Part shown: piece by piece, positions 1 through 11,687 of the stretch
How positions within the stretch are numbered: position 1 is the stretch's first letter
Layout: every line of letters starts with the position of its first letter
DNA from: Lasiosphaeria ovina
Taxonomy: Eukaryota; Ascomycota; Sordariomycetes; Sordariales; Lasiosphaeriaceae
NCBI GenBank assembly: GCA_033439765.1
Contig: JAULSN010000002.1
Span: 2,480,001 to 2,544,000, forward strand
Direction of reading: 5' to 3'
DNA length: 64,000 nucleotides
The notes under the pieces: model-generated
The model's database searches: none
What the model was told of the DNA's origin: nothing
Seen by the model: the letters and a program-made list of their open reading frames with translations, nothing else
Program-made: the position numbers and the translations under genes

Positions 1-349
1 CGAACTTGTGCATGGGGAGGCTCGCCGGCGGGGATGGGAGGCTGCCAACAATGGCCGGTCGTGACAGGCCGTTCCTGGACATGGTGTTCCGGCGGGAGCT
101 TCCGGCGATGGGAAGCGCCATGGCCTTGTCGCCTGCTTCGGTGAGGGCTGCTGTAACAGCTGCAACATTGGTACCCGAGCTTGTCATGCTCTTGCGACGG
201 GTGACGCGGTGGGTGCCATTGAGAGACCCGGCAGCGACGGAATGCGAGTTAGCGCGCGAGTGCGATTGTCGCCCGACGGACAAGCCGCCTAGTATGGAAT
301 TGGAAGACATGGACGGCCGGTGGGTGAGCGGCCGCGAGGCTTGTTGCAT
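1..349 (-). CDS. 5' end of an unrecognised Ser/Arg-rich fungal protein (partial)
   Basis: The minus strand is open from an ATG at 349 to the window edge (116 codons with no stop). The N-terminus begins MQQASRPLTHRPSMSSNS and is rich in Ser, Arg, Asn and Pro, with basic/serine stretches such as GRQSHSRANSHSVAAGS and THRVTRRKSM. It has no signal peptide or membrane segment. Low-complexity Ser/Arg N-termini of this kind are common in Pezizomycotina regulatory proteins, including C2H2 zinc-finger factors, but the diagnostic domain would lie outside the window, so I give no function. About 8.2 kb of gene-free DNA upstream fits a heavily regulated gene. The plus-strand reading frame over the same bases is a shadow. 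Confidence 0.6.
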   Translation of the reverse strand, partial: MQQASRPLTHRPSMSSNSILGGLSVGRQSHSRANSHSVAAGSLNGTHRVTRRKSMTSSGTNVAAVTAALTEAGDKAMALPIAGSSRRNTMSRNGLSRPAIVGSLPSPPASLPMHKF

Positions 350-3300
350 TTCCTGAGAGAGTAGAGAAGGCGATCAGCCTGCTTGGTTCATGCAACGGAG
401 GAGCGAACTGGCAAGCATTGGGTTTGGTGTGAGATGTCTATCTACCTTGGACGAGGCCATTGCCAAAGCGATGCAGAAATTGGCCTGCTGCACGACTCCC
501 GCAAATCGCTCGGTGCGTCGACACGGGGATTGCGAGAGCAGCAGGCAGCGGAGGCTTCTAATCAAAAGTTTGTGATGTCGTAAGAGTCTCGAGTGGGTGA
601 AGTGGGATACGGAGGAGGCAGTCGAGCGAGAGGTGGGAACCGCGGGGGGATTAACAAATTTGGACCCAGCAAGGGTTGGGTTGGTTGGCGACAAGCTTAT
701 GAGAACACACGAGGCCCCAAAAAAAAAGCCACTCGCACTTTGGAAAAACGTGGACGATGGGCTGGAGTGACAGCAGGGCAAACAATGCAGAGGGAGGATG
801 AGTGGCTGTGCCGGCCGTCAGGGAGTAAATGAGTATCAAGGAGAACAGGGGGTAGGTAACGGGATCAAGTTGGAAATGGGAGAGAAAGACGAGAGCGTGT
901 GGGAAGGGGCCGGGACAAGAGAGCTCGACACGTTCTCCAAAAAATATAAAAAATATGAATATAAGAGACTGAATCGAGAACAGCGCCGCTGGCCGCTGGC
1001 TGTGAACCGAGCTAGTTGGTGCAGATGAATGGTGGGAAGCTAGGGGAGCACTTGCTTGCCCAGGCAAAAGGAGGAGGGAAAGCAAGCATCCAGCGCCGTA
1101 CCGGGTTATTGGCCTAGACTGCGACCGCAGCGGGCGATGGGGTGGTGGGCAGGCGGGCGGTACGGCATGACAGTCAGTCAGTCAGTCTCTAATGTATGGA
1201 ATACCTGGTCCAACAAAGGATGGAGGCGGCGCTGCAAGTACCTCGACTAGTACCCGACCTCAGGTAATCCAGGACCCGCCTCCAACAGGGCCATTCAAGG
1301 CCGGCTTTGCTCCCTGGAGCTAATACTGGATTGCATGCGTGCCCTTTCCATCTTTCCATTTCCACTGCCCGCCTGCCCCGTGCACGCACGCGCGGAAAAT
1401 GTGCTGCGCTCTCAAATTGTAGGAACCCAAGGTAGGGAAGGTGCATGTACCTGACACCACCCGAATGCAGCGGCGGGCGTGTGTCGATGAGGGCGCTTCA
1501 GTGGACTCCCAGAGAAGCAGTCCTGGCGTGGCATTTTTGTCTGCACTGTGAGAGAACAACTCGAACGAACAAGCCACCGGGCGTCCCTCCCAGCTTATGG
1601 CGCCATCCGCTCGCTGCAGATGCAGCAGGCATTGTACTGTGTTATGTATGTACATGTCGGTGGGTAGCATGTTAACCTGTGGAGCTGGAAGCTCCCCTGT
1701 CCGGCCTCCTCCAGATAGGCAATTTGCTATCCTGAGTATGTACATTCACTCGTCACTTTTCAGACGCAGCAGCAATTGAATTGAAATGCAGAAGCAGGAG
1801 TCTAGCCTGCTGGTTGGTTGGTTGGCTGGCCTCTCTCTACGGATACCTCCACGTCTGCTGCAATGCAGAGAGAGAGGGGGGTTTTATAATCCAGAGAGCT
1901 GCAATGCTGCCGCCATGCTTGAAGCTGCCATGCCTGAGCTGCCATTCTCCCGTGCAGGGTTTCCTAAGATCAGATTAGGTTGATGAGCGGTTAGTTTACT
2001 CTGGGGAAGCTATCTCGTAAATATTGGAAGGGGGTGCCTACCTAGCTCGGCCTTGGGATCGCCATCGGCCCCATCCATCCACCATTGCAGTCAGGGCTGG
2101 AGAGGGGACTCGGGGAGAGATGTAGGTGTAATGCTCCGTACAGTTCAGTGCACAGGTGTTCTGTACGGACTATGGAGAATTGGAGATGGAGGGTGTAACT
2201 TTTTTTTATTGCTCTTCTTCACACTCGCGGCCCAGACCGCGTCTCTCTCTCATTGCTCGGCCTCGCTAAGGTGAAGAAAATCAGCTAGCCTTGTGACCTT
2301 GCCGAATGCCTCACCCAAGTCAGACAAAGCACCGGACACAACGTCACGAGTTTCGAACTCTTTTCGGCCGACAAACGTAAGCCCGCCGCCCTGTGTCCAC
2401 TGTCCAGGTCAGGTCCGCACTCATACCACCCATGGTGACTCAGCCGAGACCGCTCTTGGGAAGCCGGACCTTCCATGTCTTTCTTTCCAATTGCACGCGC
2501 CTTCGCCCTCGCCCTCCTCCATAAAATAATTGTTGCGGGGCCGAAACCCCCCTCCAGAAAGATCCATCCATTACTATATCCCCCCACTCCTCTCCAAAGC
2601 GCCTCGGTGGCACCCGGACATGTTATCCAAAGCTGCTTGCTTTGTTTCTCAGACAGACAGACCGCCGGCGGATGCAATCACTCACTGGCATTGTGATAGA
2701 TGATACCCCCCCTCGCCTGCGTTGCGCGCTATTACCCCGCCCTGTCGTGTTTCCCCATTTGGGGTTATCTCTTGCCAACTTGCTTGACCTAACTCGACGA
2801 GGAGACTGAGAGAGAGGAGGGGGAAAGTGAGGGGGTGGGTACGGATGCGGTGCATTTCTGTTTCGCGAGGCTTTGTGGAGCCAATTGATTCATTCCATCT
2901 CCTCCGAGATTCTTTCGCCGGCAGTTGCTGAACCATCCCCGCGTTGTTTGCGTTCCCCCCTCTATCTGTCTATATGTATCTCTCTCTCTCTCACACACAT
3001 ACACACTCTCTCTCCGACATTGGTCTCCCGAGGTATGACAACAGGTATGTAGACAGAGAAGAGAAAAAGAGGTTGTGAAAGCTTCTGAAGACTGCGTTTA
3101 CCAAAGCTGTGAAAGAGAGACAAGACCAGACTGGTTACCGCGCGTCGTACCGCCACGGGGAATGGAAACTCCACGTCGCTCCTTCTAGACGGGAATAAAT
3201 TGCTGAATAACATTTCAATGGGTCTCCGCGTCCAATCACAGGCCGCCCACGTCCAATCGTCAACTTAATCCACCGGGGGGCTGAGACCCTGCGGGACAAC

Positions 3301-5324
3301 TTTTTTATTTTTATTCCAAAAAAAAAAAAAAAAAGTCCATTCCAGATAGCAGGCTCTCATCATCTCCTCCCGCCGAGCAGGGAATCGCTCAATGGCACCA
3401 ACACTGGTTCCAGGTTGTTGTGCCGAAGGCCTGACGGAATTGCCTAGCGGGTATTGTTTATCTACGACACAGCATTACTCCGTTCAGTCGATGAAATGAG
3501 GCTTGGCTAAGGTACATACTGTACTTACATACTGTGCCTTATGTACAGTACAGTCTACGCACCGGAGGACTTAATATGGGATTGGGCCAGGCCAAACTCG
3601 AGCGCTACCTAACCCATAGCTTCGTCTTATTGGAAGGACACTGATGAACAGCAATCCCTTGCAAACGTTGTTGGCCGAGAGTTTTCAGCCATTCATTACC
3701 TAGCTTTGAGTTCATTTAGCCATGCCAAGTTGCGTTGTCCGCCATGGCGTGACAGCACGTTGCGGTCGAGCAAAGGTGGCTTCTTTGTCGTGTCGTGCTC
3801 TCTTTCTTCCATCATTGTCCATTCCGATGAGCACCTCCCCCGTCCTGGGAGCAACTGGAAATCGCCCGGCCTGTTGTGGGGAGCCCGCACTGTGCTTGGG
3901 GTCGACCCGCGGGCGCTAATCACACGCCCTCCCCTCGTCAAGCCCGCCTCACGGCCATGCTAGCGAGACCCATTTCGACGGGCCTGTTCATGCAGCACTT
4001 CGCAGGGGAGCTGGAAACTGGGCAGCATCCAGGACCAGAACTGACGAGGCATCCTTGCATGATGAGCCCCTCATCCAGGCTCACTGAAGCTGAGATGGGT
4101 AATTTGAAACCAGCTCTCACCACTTTCTCAAGCAAGGCAATCTGTGCCACGGCATGAAAGTGCAATTGGCGATGGCATGGACGGCGGCGGGCGTCTTTTC
4201 CCATGCCGAAAGCTCGCAATTGTTGAGATCGGCTCACCCGTCCCTTGGAAATGGCCGAAACCGGTCAGCTGGACAGTCACCCGAGAGAGAAGCGGGTATA
4301 GCAAATGGTGATAATGGGGGAAGAAAGATGCTCCATCACCACCACGACAAACATCGCATCAAACTTTTGTGCACTGAAAGCCGCCAATCGTCTTTGAGCT
4401 GTGGCAACCCCCTCCAAGGGCACCCTCTTCACCCGATTCAATTCCCGTCCTTGACAGGTCGAGTTGGCCGCACACGACACACGCACACACACCACACGCA
4501 CACCACGCACACACACACACGCACGCGGAGAGGCCAAACGCTAAACATTTACACGCCAGGCATCGAGGCAGAAGCTTTCGCTCCGGAGAATAGCTTTGGG
4601 CCAATCGTTGAGATCACCGGATCGCCCCAAATGTAAGTCGTCCTGCCGCGTGGGTTGGCATTTCCACTTGGCCCTCCTGGACAAGCCCAGACCCCACCCG
4701 CTAGTTACCGATTTCCGATCCAACCTAGACTTGGGCCCCACCTTCCGCACTCGGTCCCGTCGATCATATTGGGTCTCGGAGACGCCAGAATGTAGATTTC
4801 TACACGCTCTGTGCGAGTGGGTTTTCCTTCGGAGCGGGTTTTAACTGAACGCCATGCTGCTACGCTCTCTCCTTGTCCCAGTGCGGTGCAGTCCTCGGGG
4901 GCACACCAAAGCCGGGCAGAGACCTGAACCGAGCTGTACTAAAGTGTGTCCGTCGACGCAAGCGTGGGCACCAGGAGCCTAGAATCCCCTATCGTCGGGA
5001 CCGCCTGTCCACAGTCGTCAGGCACCGCCGCCGCCCTGGATATCCACTGGCAACGCGCGGCACACGCCTTTAGACCACGTTTTCATTTCGCCTACTGATG
5101 TGGCCGCCTCTCCGGGCCTGAGACACTAGCACGACTTGATCAATCCGCCATGGTTTGCTCAGATGGGGCTCCTAAAACAGCACCCAACACCATCTCAGAG
5201 AAAAAAAAAAAAATTTTCTCCGACGGACTGACTGCGGCGCGGCGTTTCAAGCTTGAGGTGCCTGAGGCCTAATAACTTTTTTTTTCTACCTATGCTTCGT
5301 ACAGGCCGTAATAGGTACATATAG
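350..5324. other. Gene-free upstream region, part 1
   Basis: I see no convincing coding region on either strand. The stretch holds pyrimidine-rich tracts, a poly-A run near 3317-3334, two CCAAT-type boxes near 3232 and 3253, a degenerate CA-rich repeat near 4483-4525, and GTACAGTAC-like motifs near 3512-3552. It is probably promoter and/or 5' UTR of the minus-strand gene at 1-349. Confidence 0.5.
3229..3260. promoter_or_regulatory. Pair of CCAAT boxes
   Basis: The sequence cgtccaatc occurs twice about 21 bp apart (CCAAT at 3232 and 3253). Paired CCAAT boxes are typical binding sites for the fungal HAP (CBC) complex. They lie far upstream of the gene at 1-349, and function is inferred from the motif alone. 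Confidence 0.25.
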
Positions 5325-5588
5325 TACTGTACATGCAGTCCAATCCCTGAATGTTTGTTAGCGTAGTACTTACGAAGGAAAAGAAAATAGCAAATGAACC
5401 GGCCAGGAAAGGTCTTTGATAGGTATTTCTAGAGAAGGAATAGACCTCTAGGATTACAAAATAGGAATTCAAATAGCTACTACCTCCTTCAGCGAAAATC
5501 CTTTACGGCGAGTCGTAAGATGCTCAGGCCATTTGGATCTTGGAAGGTACCACGCCAACAAACATGCGGGGATTGGATTGTACAGTAC
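5325..5588. mobile_element. MITE-like element, copy A
   Basis: An element of about 264 bp bounded by imperfect terminal inverted repeats of roughly 40 bp. The left end reads tactgtacatgcagtccaat and the right end, reverse complemented, tactgtacaatccaatcccc; both continue into a shared TGTTTGTTRGCGTRGTAC core. The interior has no open frame. It aligns with copy B at 18265-18537 when that copy is reverse complemented, including the shared internal strings gataggtRtttct and tacctccttc. This is what a short non-autonomous TIR transposon looks like. I could not assign a superfamily and see no clear target-site duplication. Confidence 0.7.
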
Positions 5589-8577
5589 AGCAAACCCACG
5601 AGCCGCATTTAAGCATAGTGGTTTCGGCGTGTGTGATGGACAAGCCACGTACCCAACAGACTGGTCAAACCAGCCAGCCAGCAGAGCCAGAGAATCAGGC
5701 TCATGGCTTCAATGCCTACGGTGCCTACTGTTTCCCAATCCCTATTCTCGTACGCGGTGCCGCAGATCGCTGCTTAGGTAGTGTCATTTTGTTACGTGGC
5801 GGACTGTTCACGACATGGACACTGGCCTTTCGTGTCTCTTTAGTTTCAAGTGGGCTGCCACCAAGAGCACGGCTTATTTACTCCATAGTAGACAACTTGC
5901 ATCTTAGTTAGGGCGGGCCACGAGTATATCTCGAGATCCGCCCGCCCGCCAGCCCCTGACTAGGTAGCCACATGAGAAGAGGCTCGTCGACCCAAGGCCA
6001 TGGGTCGCTTCCTGTTCTTCGGGTGTCTGGGAGGAAGAAGACTCGAGGAACGAAAAAAGAAAAAAGGAAAAAAAGAAGAAAAAAACCAAGGGAGTGGGTA
6101 AAGAAAAGGGCTATCCAATGCTCCCTTGGTCGCATGACGCCAACCGATTGGTCCGTATGTACCTTGTTTCTTCGTTCACGACAAGCAAGCAGCAACACCG
6201 CCAGCTGGATGTATGTCAAGGACCTGAAATTAAAATAATAAAAGAATAAAAAATAAAAAGGAAGGAAAAGAGGTATGACGTTGATATGGCACACACAAGG
6301 GTGCTTGCCCTGGGGCTGTGTGCGTCCACGAGCGCCGTGCGGGTGTTCCCAACCGTGAACCACATGACCTACCAAGGAATTGTCCAGGATGGATGGATGG
6401 ATGGGTAAAGTTGTCATCAATGAGAACGAGTCACCGCAGCAGAGAGACGAAAAAAAAACACCGCAATGGAATTCCGATCTCGGTCTTCGTGCAGTACCTG
6501 CACGCAATTAATCACGACAATTTGTTCTCTCTCTTGTTGGTCTTTTTGGAACATGCATTCGACGGACCTTCTGATGTCTCTTTTTTCCAGCTCTCGGTGT
6601 GTCGATTGAAGATGTTTACTCCGTACACTGTGTGTGAATGAAGGTGTGTGGTGGTGTTCAATTCCTGACTTGAACAGGTGATCTTCTCCGTATCGACCTT
6701 CTTACGGATCTGTGTTAAGTGCATTCCGAAAGTCCCGTCTTCTTCAAAGATCCAAAACTTCGGCGGAATTACCGTTTCGCGCTGGCCAGGTCAAACCTTG
6801 TCTTGAAATGGGGTTCTTTCTTTTCTTTTTTCTGTTATCTAGAGTACGGAGTCCGGGAGCGCGGAGTATTTTTCTTTTTTTTTCTAAATCGAGCTGTTCG
6901 GTTCGTGGTTCGTCCGGGGGGGGAGGGGCGGCTGGGAAAGATAGATTGGAGAGAGATCACCGATCGATTTTAGTGTGTGAAGGATCACCTCCCCTAAGCT
7001 CTCCGAGTCTGAGGGGGAGGTTCGCTCTCGCTAGCGCAGTGCCTACGAGTAGTTTTGGCGCGCACTGTGCCAGTGTTCGTTGAGATCCATTTCCCTCGAG
7101 TCACTTGCCCCCCTGGCCTGCCTGATATCATCACGTCGACCTAAATTACATAGTACAATGTCCACAATTACATACGACAAGGGCAGAGAGAGAAGAGGTT
7201 GCGTGCTTGGGCTTGTTCAGAAGGGGCGGCATCACGGGGGGTGTTGATCTGCCCGGGCTTTTAGCCAACCTTGGGCAAGGCTGTCCCACTGGTACTGTAC
7301 AGTACTATGTACCGAACACACTCGCTGCCTGACCTTGAAAAAAAACAGGGCGCATCTCACCGCACCGCACCGCCTCCCTTCCTTGGCAAGTGGAAATATG
7401 TAGGTCCTCAGAAGGGAAAAGAAAAATGACACAAAGTCCACAAAGCCTGCTGTGACTCGCTGTGGCTGGCGTAGACATATGACTAGTGTAGCAACGTGCT
7501 GGAAAAACAAGGAGGGGGGGCACATACGTAAACACAACGACGGCCTCTCCGAGTTGCTGGCAATGCTGCCAAAATCGCCACAGGTCACAACTTGACTCGA
7601 CAGCCATGTTTCTCTATCTTTTTTTGTTACAGTGTACAAACGTTTCGCCTTCAGCCTTGTGGGCCCATAGCACATAGCACTCGATCGGCCGAACAAGAAG
7701 AAAATAAAAAGAAGGATTCATTTTCGTCCGAGGACAAGGGGGGGAGGATGGGTAGCAGCATCAAATCAGACTGACGGATGGGAGCCCATTCTAAGTTTCT
7801 CGTCTCTGACAGGCCCACGGGACCTGCATCTAAATCGACCCAACCAAAAACTCTTCAACCTCTCGCGTTACACAATTCGATGTTGGATAATACATGCCCG
7901 AATCCTAATTTGACATACAGATACAAAGAAACTAACAAGGGCCTCTGAAACAAGCCCGGCGGTGACGTAATGTAGAGTATGTACAGACACGCAGACGGCT
8001 CAAGAAAATGCCGGATACGTAAATCATGTCTCGTGTCTGGGGCAAAACTGATGACGATGGAACCCGAGTCACAGACAGATAATAGATTGGTGGAAAGGCG
8101 TACTGCACTTGTACACTACATCGCAGACACAAAAACGTTCCAAAGGTGAGCGAATTTTCTCACTGACGTGCCTGGCGTGCCTGGCCTGACGTTCCGGAGC
8201 GAGGGGTCACCAGTGCGATCTATTTTCTATTTTCTGCACGCCATCCAATTCTCTGTCTTGGCAGAGAAGGTCACGGAAAAAAAGAAAAGAAAGAAAAAGT
8301 AAAGTACCGCGGCCTTGTCTGAGAAGGGATAAACTCGTGCGCCACTAGTGTGTTTTTTTTTTTGGGACATGTGAGTAAGATATTGGATAACATTCTGTGG
8401 CTATCTCGACTGCGACCTCTTTCTACCGAGTTTGAGCCACCAACAACGTCCCCCAACAAGAACAAACCACAAGTGTAAGACTCGCTATACCCGCCGGCGC
8501 AAATCAAATATTTTATTCGCTTTGACCACTTTACTCCCCCTTTTTTCCTGGCATCGATCGCGCAGTCAACACCGACA
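5589..8577. other. Gene-free upstream region, part 2
   Basis: No supportable gene. It contains A/G-rich (near 6050-6085) and T-rich (near 6820-6890) tracts, TGGA/GGAT microsatellite traces near 6390-6403, and a 14-nt perfect palindrome gtactgtacagtac at about 7292-7305. It lies between the divergent gene at 1-349 and the plus-strand gene starting at 8578. Confidence 0.5.
7292..7305. repeat. GTACTGTACAGTAC palindrome
   Basis: A perfect 14-nt palindrome in non-coding DNA. Its core matches the outer ends of the MITE-like element at 5325-5588 (tactgtaca / tgtacagta), so it could be an element footprint or a binding site for a dimeric protein. The sequence alone does not decide. Confidence 0.35.
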
Positions 8578-9316
8578 ATGTCGTCAGAAGTCTTCCGCAG
8601 AGTTGGCCGAGGAGGTGCGGGGAACTGGTACAGCCAGAAGGACGTTAATGACGCCGAGAAAACCCTCCGTGCGGTCCGTCGACCCGATCCGTGAACCTCT
8701 GTTTTTTCTTGTCCTGCCCATTGCATGCCAGTAGAATGAGGAGAAAAATAAGTATTTTCCTGGCCTGGTTTGGCCTGGCCCGGCAATGGCCCGGCAATGG
8801 CAATGGCGGTGGCAGTGGCAGTGGCAGTGGCATGATGTTCCATTTGCAATGCAATGGGTCACTTACACGAGAGTTGACGTATAGGACATTGAAGCGCAAA
8901 AGAAGGCTGCCGCCGACACCGCAAACGCCTCTACCACTGCCGCTGCCGCCGCCGCTGCCGACAGCCAGCCTGATTCGACATCGGCAACCGCGCAGCAGTC
9001 GGTCCCCGTGTTTGTGCGCGGCGGACGTGGTGGGGCCGGCAACGTTGCGCCGGCGACGGCGGAAGCGCAGCAGGAGCGGGACGAGGCCGAGAAGACGCGC
9101 GCCGCCGTGGCAGCCACCCCCAAGCCCAAGACGGGCCTGAGCGGGCGCGGCGGCATGGGCAACTGGCGCGACTCGACGGCCCCCCAGCAGCAGCCGCAGC
9201 CGCAGGACCAGAAGAAGGTCGAGGACCTCGAGCTCCAGGTCCTCCAGGACGTCGAGGCCGGCCTGCCCCCGCCGCCTCGCACCTACCACCAGCATGACCG
9301 CGAGATGGAGACCTGA
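8578..9316 (+). CDS. DUF3602 / PAR32-like GRGGAGN-repeat protein
   Basis: Two-exon model: 8578-8643 and 8885-9316, about 165 aa. Exon 1 encodes MSSEVFRRVGRGGAGNWYSQ; exon 2 carries two more repeats, GGRGGAGN and GRGGMGNW. Repeated GRGG(A/M)GN motifs define DUF3602. The yeast member Par32 is phosphorylated after rapamycin and inhibits Mep ammonium transporters; that role is known for yeast and only inferred here. The protein is otherwise disordered, with Ala- and Gln-rich stretches, and a C-terminal acidic helix-like segment (KKVEDLELQVLQDVEAG). The intron is unusually long (241 bp) and its donor (GTTAAT) is non-consensus, so the junction is less certain than the product; the acceptor TATAG fits well. 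A TGGCAG minisatellite lies inside the intron. Confidence 0.82.
8783..8834 (+). repeat. TGGCRR hexanucleotide repeat in an intron
   Basis: Degenerate repeats of tggcaa / tggcag / cggcaa within the intron of the DUF3602 gene. They help explain why this intron is several times longer than its neighbours. Confidence 0.7.
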
Positions 9317-10283
9317 GCGAGGCGCGCGACGGTGCTGTTGAACTTGACGAAAAAATCCATGTTGAAGGGGGGGACGGGGGAGGCTATAATCTGTCTGTTT
9401 TTGTTTTCCGTCTATTTTCTTTTTCTTTTTTTCCGTATTCCTGCAGTTGAGAGCTTGTAATCAGATACCCAACCCACTTGCTGCTGCCATAAACGCCCGT
9501 GTGATTAGTGATATTATTCATAACATTTCAGTCACCCGCTGTTTCTCCAGTCTTCTCGGTACCTGGGATAGAAACCAAGATGATGCTGAGCTCTGTAGAC
9601 ACTGGTGCCTTTTGAGCTAGCTCAGTGCTAGACTGTTGACTTCGATGTATAGAATTTTATTGGATGAATGGCCAGTAATACTTGCTCATCCGATACTTGC
9701 TCGCCTGCACTGCAATTTTAGCATCAGCGAAGGGAAGACCACCAGGTGGCACAGAGTCGGGCAATCTGCGATGTAATGTTGTAACATGATAATCGTATTG
9801 TACCGCAAAAGCGATACTCACAGTACAGCACCGCTACTACCGCAGACCTGCAGTCAGAGCCCCACAATTTGCCGCTCCCGACTCGACTGGGACCGACCTC
9901 CGGCCGGGCAGCCGGCCCAGGCCCAAAAATCCACCCCCAAAACTTTTAGCCCCGTAATAATTTTTACGACGAACATCGACACATCCACCGTCACGCACAC
10001 CTACATCTCGACGCACACAGCCACCACCACTACTATCTGTACCTGCGAGACACGCATCTTTGCGACCTTCTAGAAGGAAAAAAGGCACACACGCCTGCAT
10101 ACAACCCCCCAACACACCCGCCGGAACGCAAGCGCAAGCGCAAGCGCAACCGAATCGAACCCAACCGAGCCGACCGCAGCAGATTCAGCAGCGGCCGCAT
10201 CAGCATCGAGCTTCTAGAAGACGGTCTTGCAACAGCCCGAAGCAGTAAAAAACACCCCGAGGGGCGGATCTTTTTGTGACAAC
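9317..10283. other. Intergenic region between the PAR32-like gene and PAM18
   Basis: 3' flank of the DUF3602 gene and promoter/5' UTR of PAM18. I see a short hexameric gcaagc repeat near 10130-10148 and a CA-rich pyrimidine-poor leader, but no gene. Confidence 0.5.
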
Positions 10284-10970
10284 ATGGCCTCCGTGCTAGC
10301 AGTCGGCGCCGGCGTCGCCGTGGCTGCCTTCCTGGTACGTTTGTTCGTTTTCCGGGTTTTGGCCGTCCCGGCGCCACCCACTTCCCCCCCTTTCAACGTC
10401 TTCGGAGTGGAAAAAGGAAAAACAAAAATAGATTTTCCACGTCCGCAACGGAAGCTGCAGATCCCGAGGGCAGGGCATGGCAGAGCAGGGCAATGAATAG
10501 CAAGGCGCAAGTGGCGAAAAAGCACACACACACACACACACACACACACAAGTCACGGAACAGGAACCTGTTGGCTAACACAACATTCGCGTCAACCACA
10601 GGGTCGAGCAGGAGTTGTCGCATGGCGGCGGTCGCGGGGCGGCGTGGGCGCGCTGGGCAAGGCCTTCTACAAGGGCGGGTTCGAGCCGCGCATGAACCGG
10701 CGCGAGGCGGCGCTGATCCTGTCGCTCAAGTCAGTTCTCTCTTTTTTTCTTCTCTCTATCTCTTCGCTCTGTCGACCTGGAGGAGGGCGATACATTGCAC
10801 TACTGACACTGACACACGCAAAACACAGGGAGCAAAGCGTCACCAAGGACAAGATCCGCAAGGCGCATCGCACGTTGATGCTGCTTAATCACCCGGACCG
10901 AGGCGGCAGCCCGTACCTCGCGACCAAAGTCAACGAGGCCAAGGAGTTCCTAGAGAAGAACGGCCAATAA
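10284..10970 (+). CDS. PAM18: Mitochondrial import motor J-protein Pam18/Tim14
   Basis: Exons 10284-10334, 10602-10729 and 10829-10970 give 106 aa. An N-terminal transmembrane segment ([17 protein letters not shown], residues 1-17) precedes a Gly-rich link, the [16 protein letters not shown] segment that opens the J domain, and helices II-III with the HPD signature at about residues 81-83 ([20 protein letters not shown]). This layout is diagnostic of Pam18/Tim14, the inner-membrane J-protein that stimulates mtHsp70 ATPase in the TIM23-associated PAM motor. The family works as a heterodimer with Pam16. It is shorter than yeast Pam18 because it lacks the N-terminal intermembrane extension, as usual in filamentous fungi. 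Intron 1 (267 bp) contains an (AC)n tract. Both introns have good donors (GTACGT, GTCAGT). Confidence 0.95.
10523..10551 (+). repeat. (AC)n microsatellite in PAM18 intron 1
   Basis: About 14 CA dinucleotides in a row within the first intron of PAM18. Confidence 0.9.
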
Positions 10971-11687
10971 TACTAAACTCCTAGCCTGCCCTCCTCTAGG
11001 GTGTGGCGGTTGATAATACTCTGCCAAAAGGACTTGTAACAACAGCAAAAAAAAAACACATTACACAACATAGCACTGGCGTTGGAGATTCTTATCTTGT
11101 TTTTACTTCCCCGGATTGCGGGAATCACGGCTGGCGGCGGTCGTGGCGGCAACGGGCAAATTACGCCCATATTTCTTATCCTTGTTGGGGGGGTCGTGTC
11201 TTACGCGTTCTGGAGGGGGAAATGAGCTGCTGTGTGGGAAATGTTCCTGTCCTTCTTCTCCCAGAAGGAGGAGAGAGGTTGATAGGAGCCCTCTCCCATT
11301 GACCTCTAGGACTGCCTATCTAGAGCGACGCAAGGCTTCGCTTCATATATGTAATAATAGAAAACGACGCTCGAAAAGAGCCACGGCAAAAAAAGCCAAA
11401 GACCCTGCTCCAATATACCTACCCCATTTTTGCAAAATGAACATTGCAAAAATCGTGCGTGCGCCTCCTAAAGGTCAGTCCTCCTGTATCCGGTCCCGAG
11501 ACATGTCATCTATTGGTATTAGGTATGGTATTCGCCATCTACCCCCACCACAACACAACACGGTTGCCGTGGCGTCTCTGTCGAGGCCGAGCGATCACCA
11601 GTCAATTGACTTCGAGTTGACCTCCGAGGCTTGGTCTCCTAAGCAGGACAGGTGCGTTAGTAATGCTTGCTCTTCACCTGTAGGGGG
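10971..11687. other. Convergent 3' intergenic region
   Basis: Lies between the 3' ends of PAM18 (plus) and the exonuclease-like gene (minus). Open frames here are short and without recognisable features. No gene is called. Confidence 0.5.
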
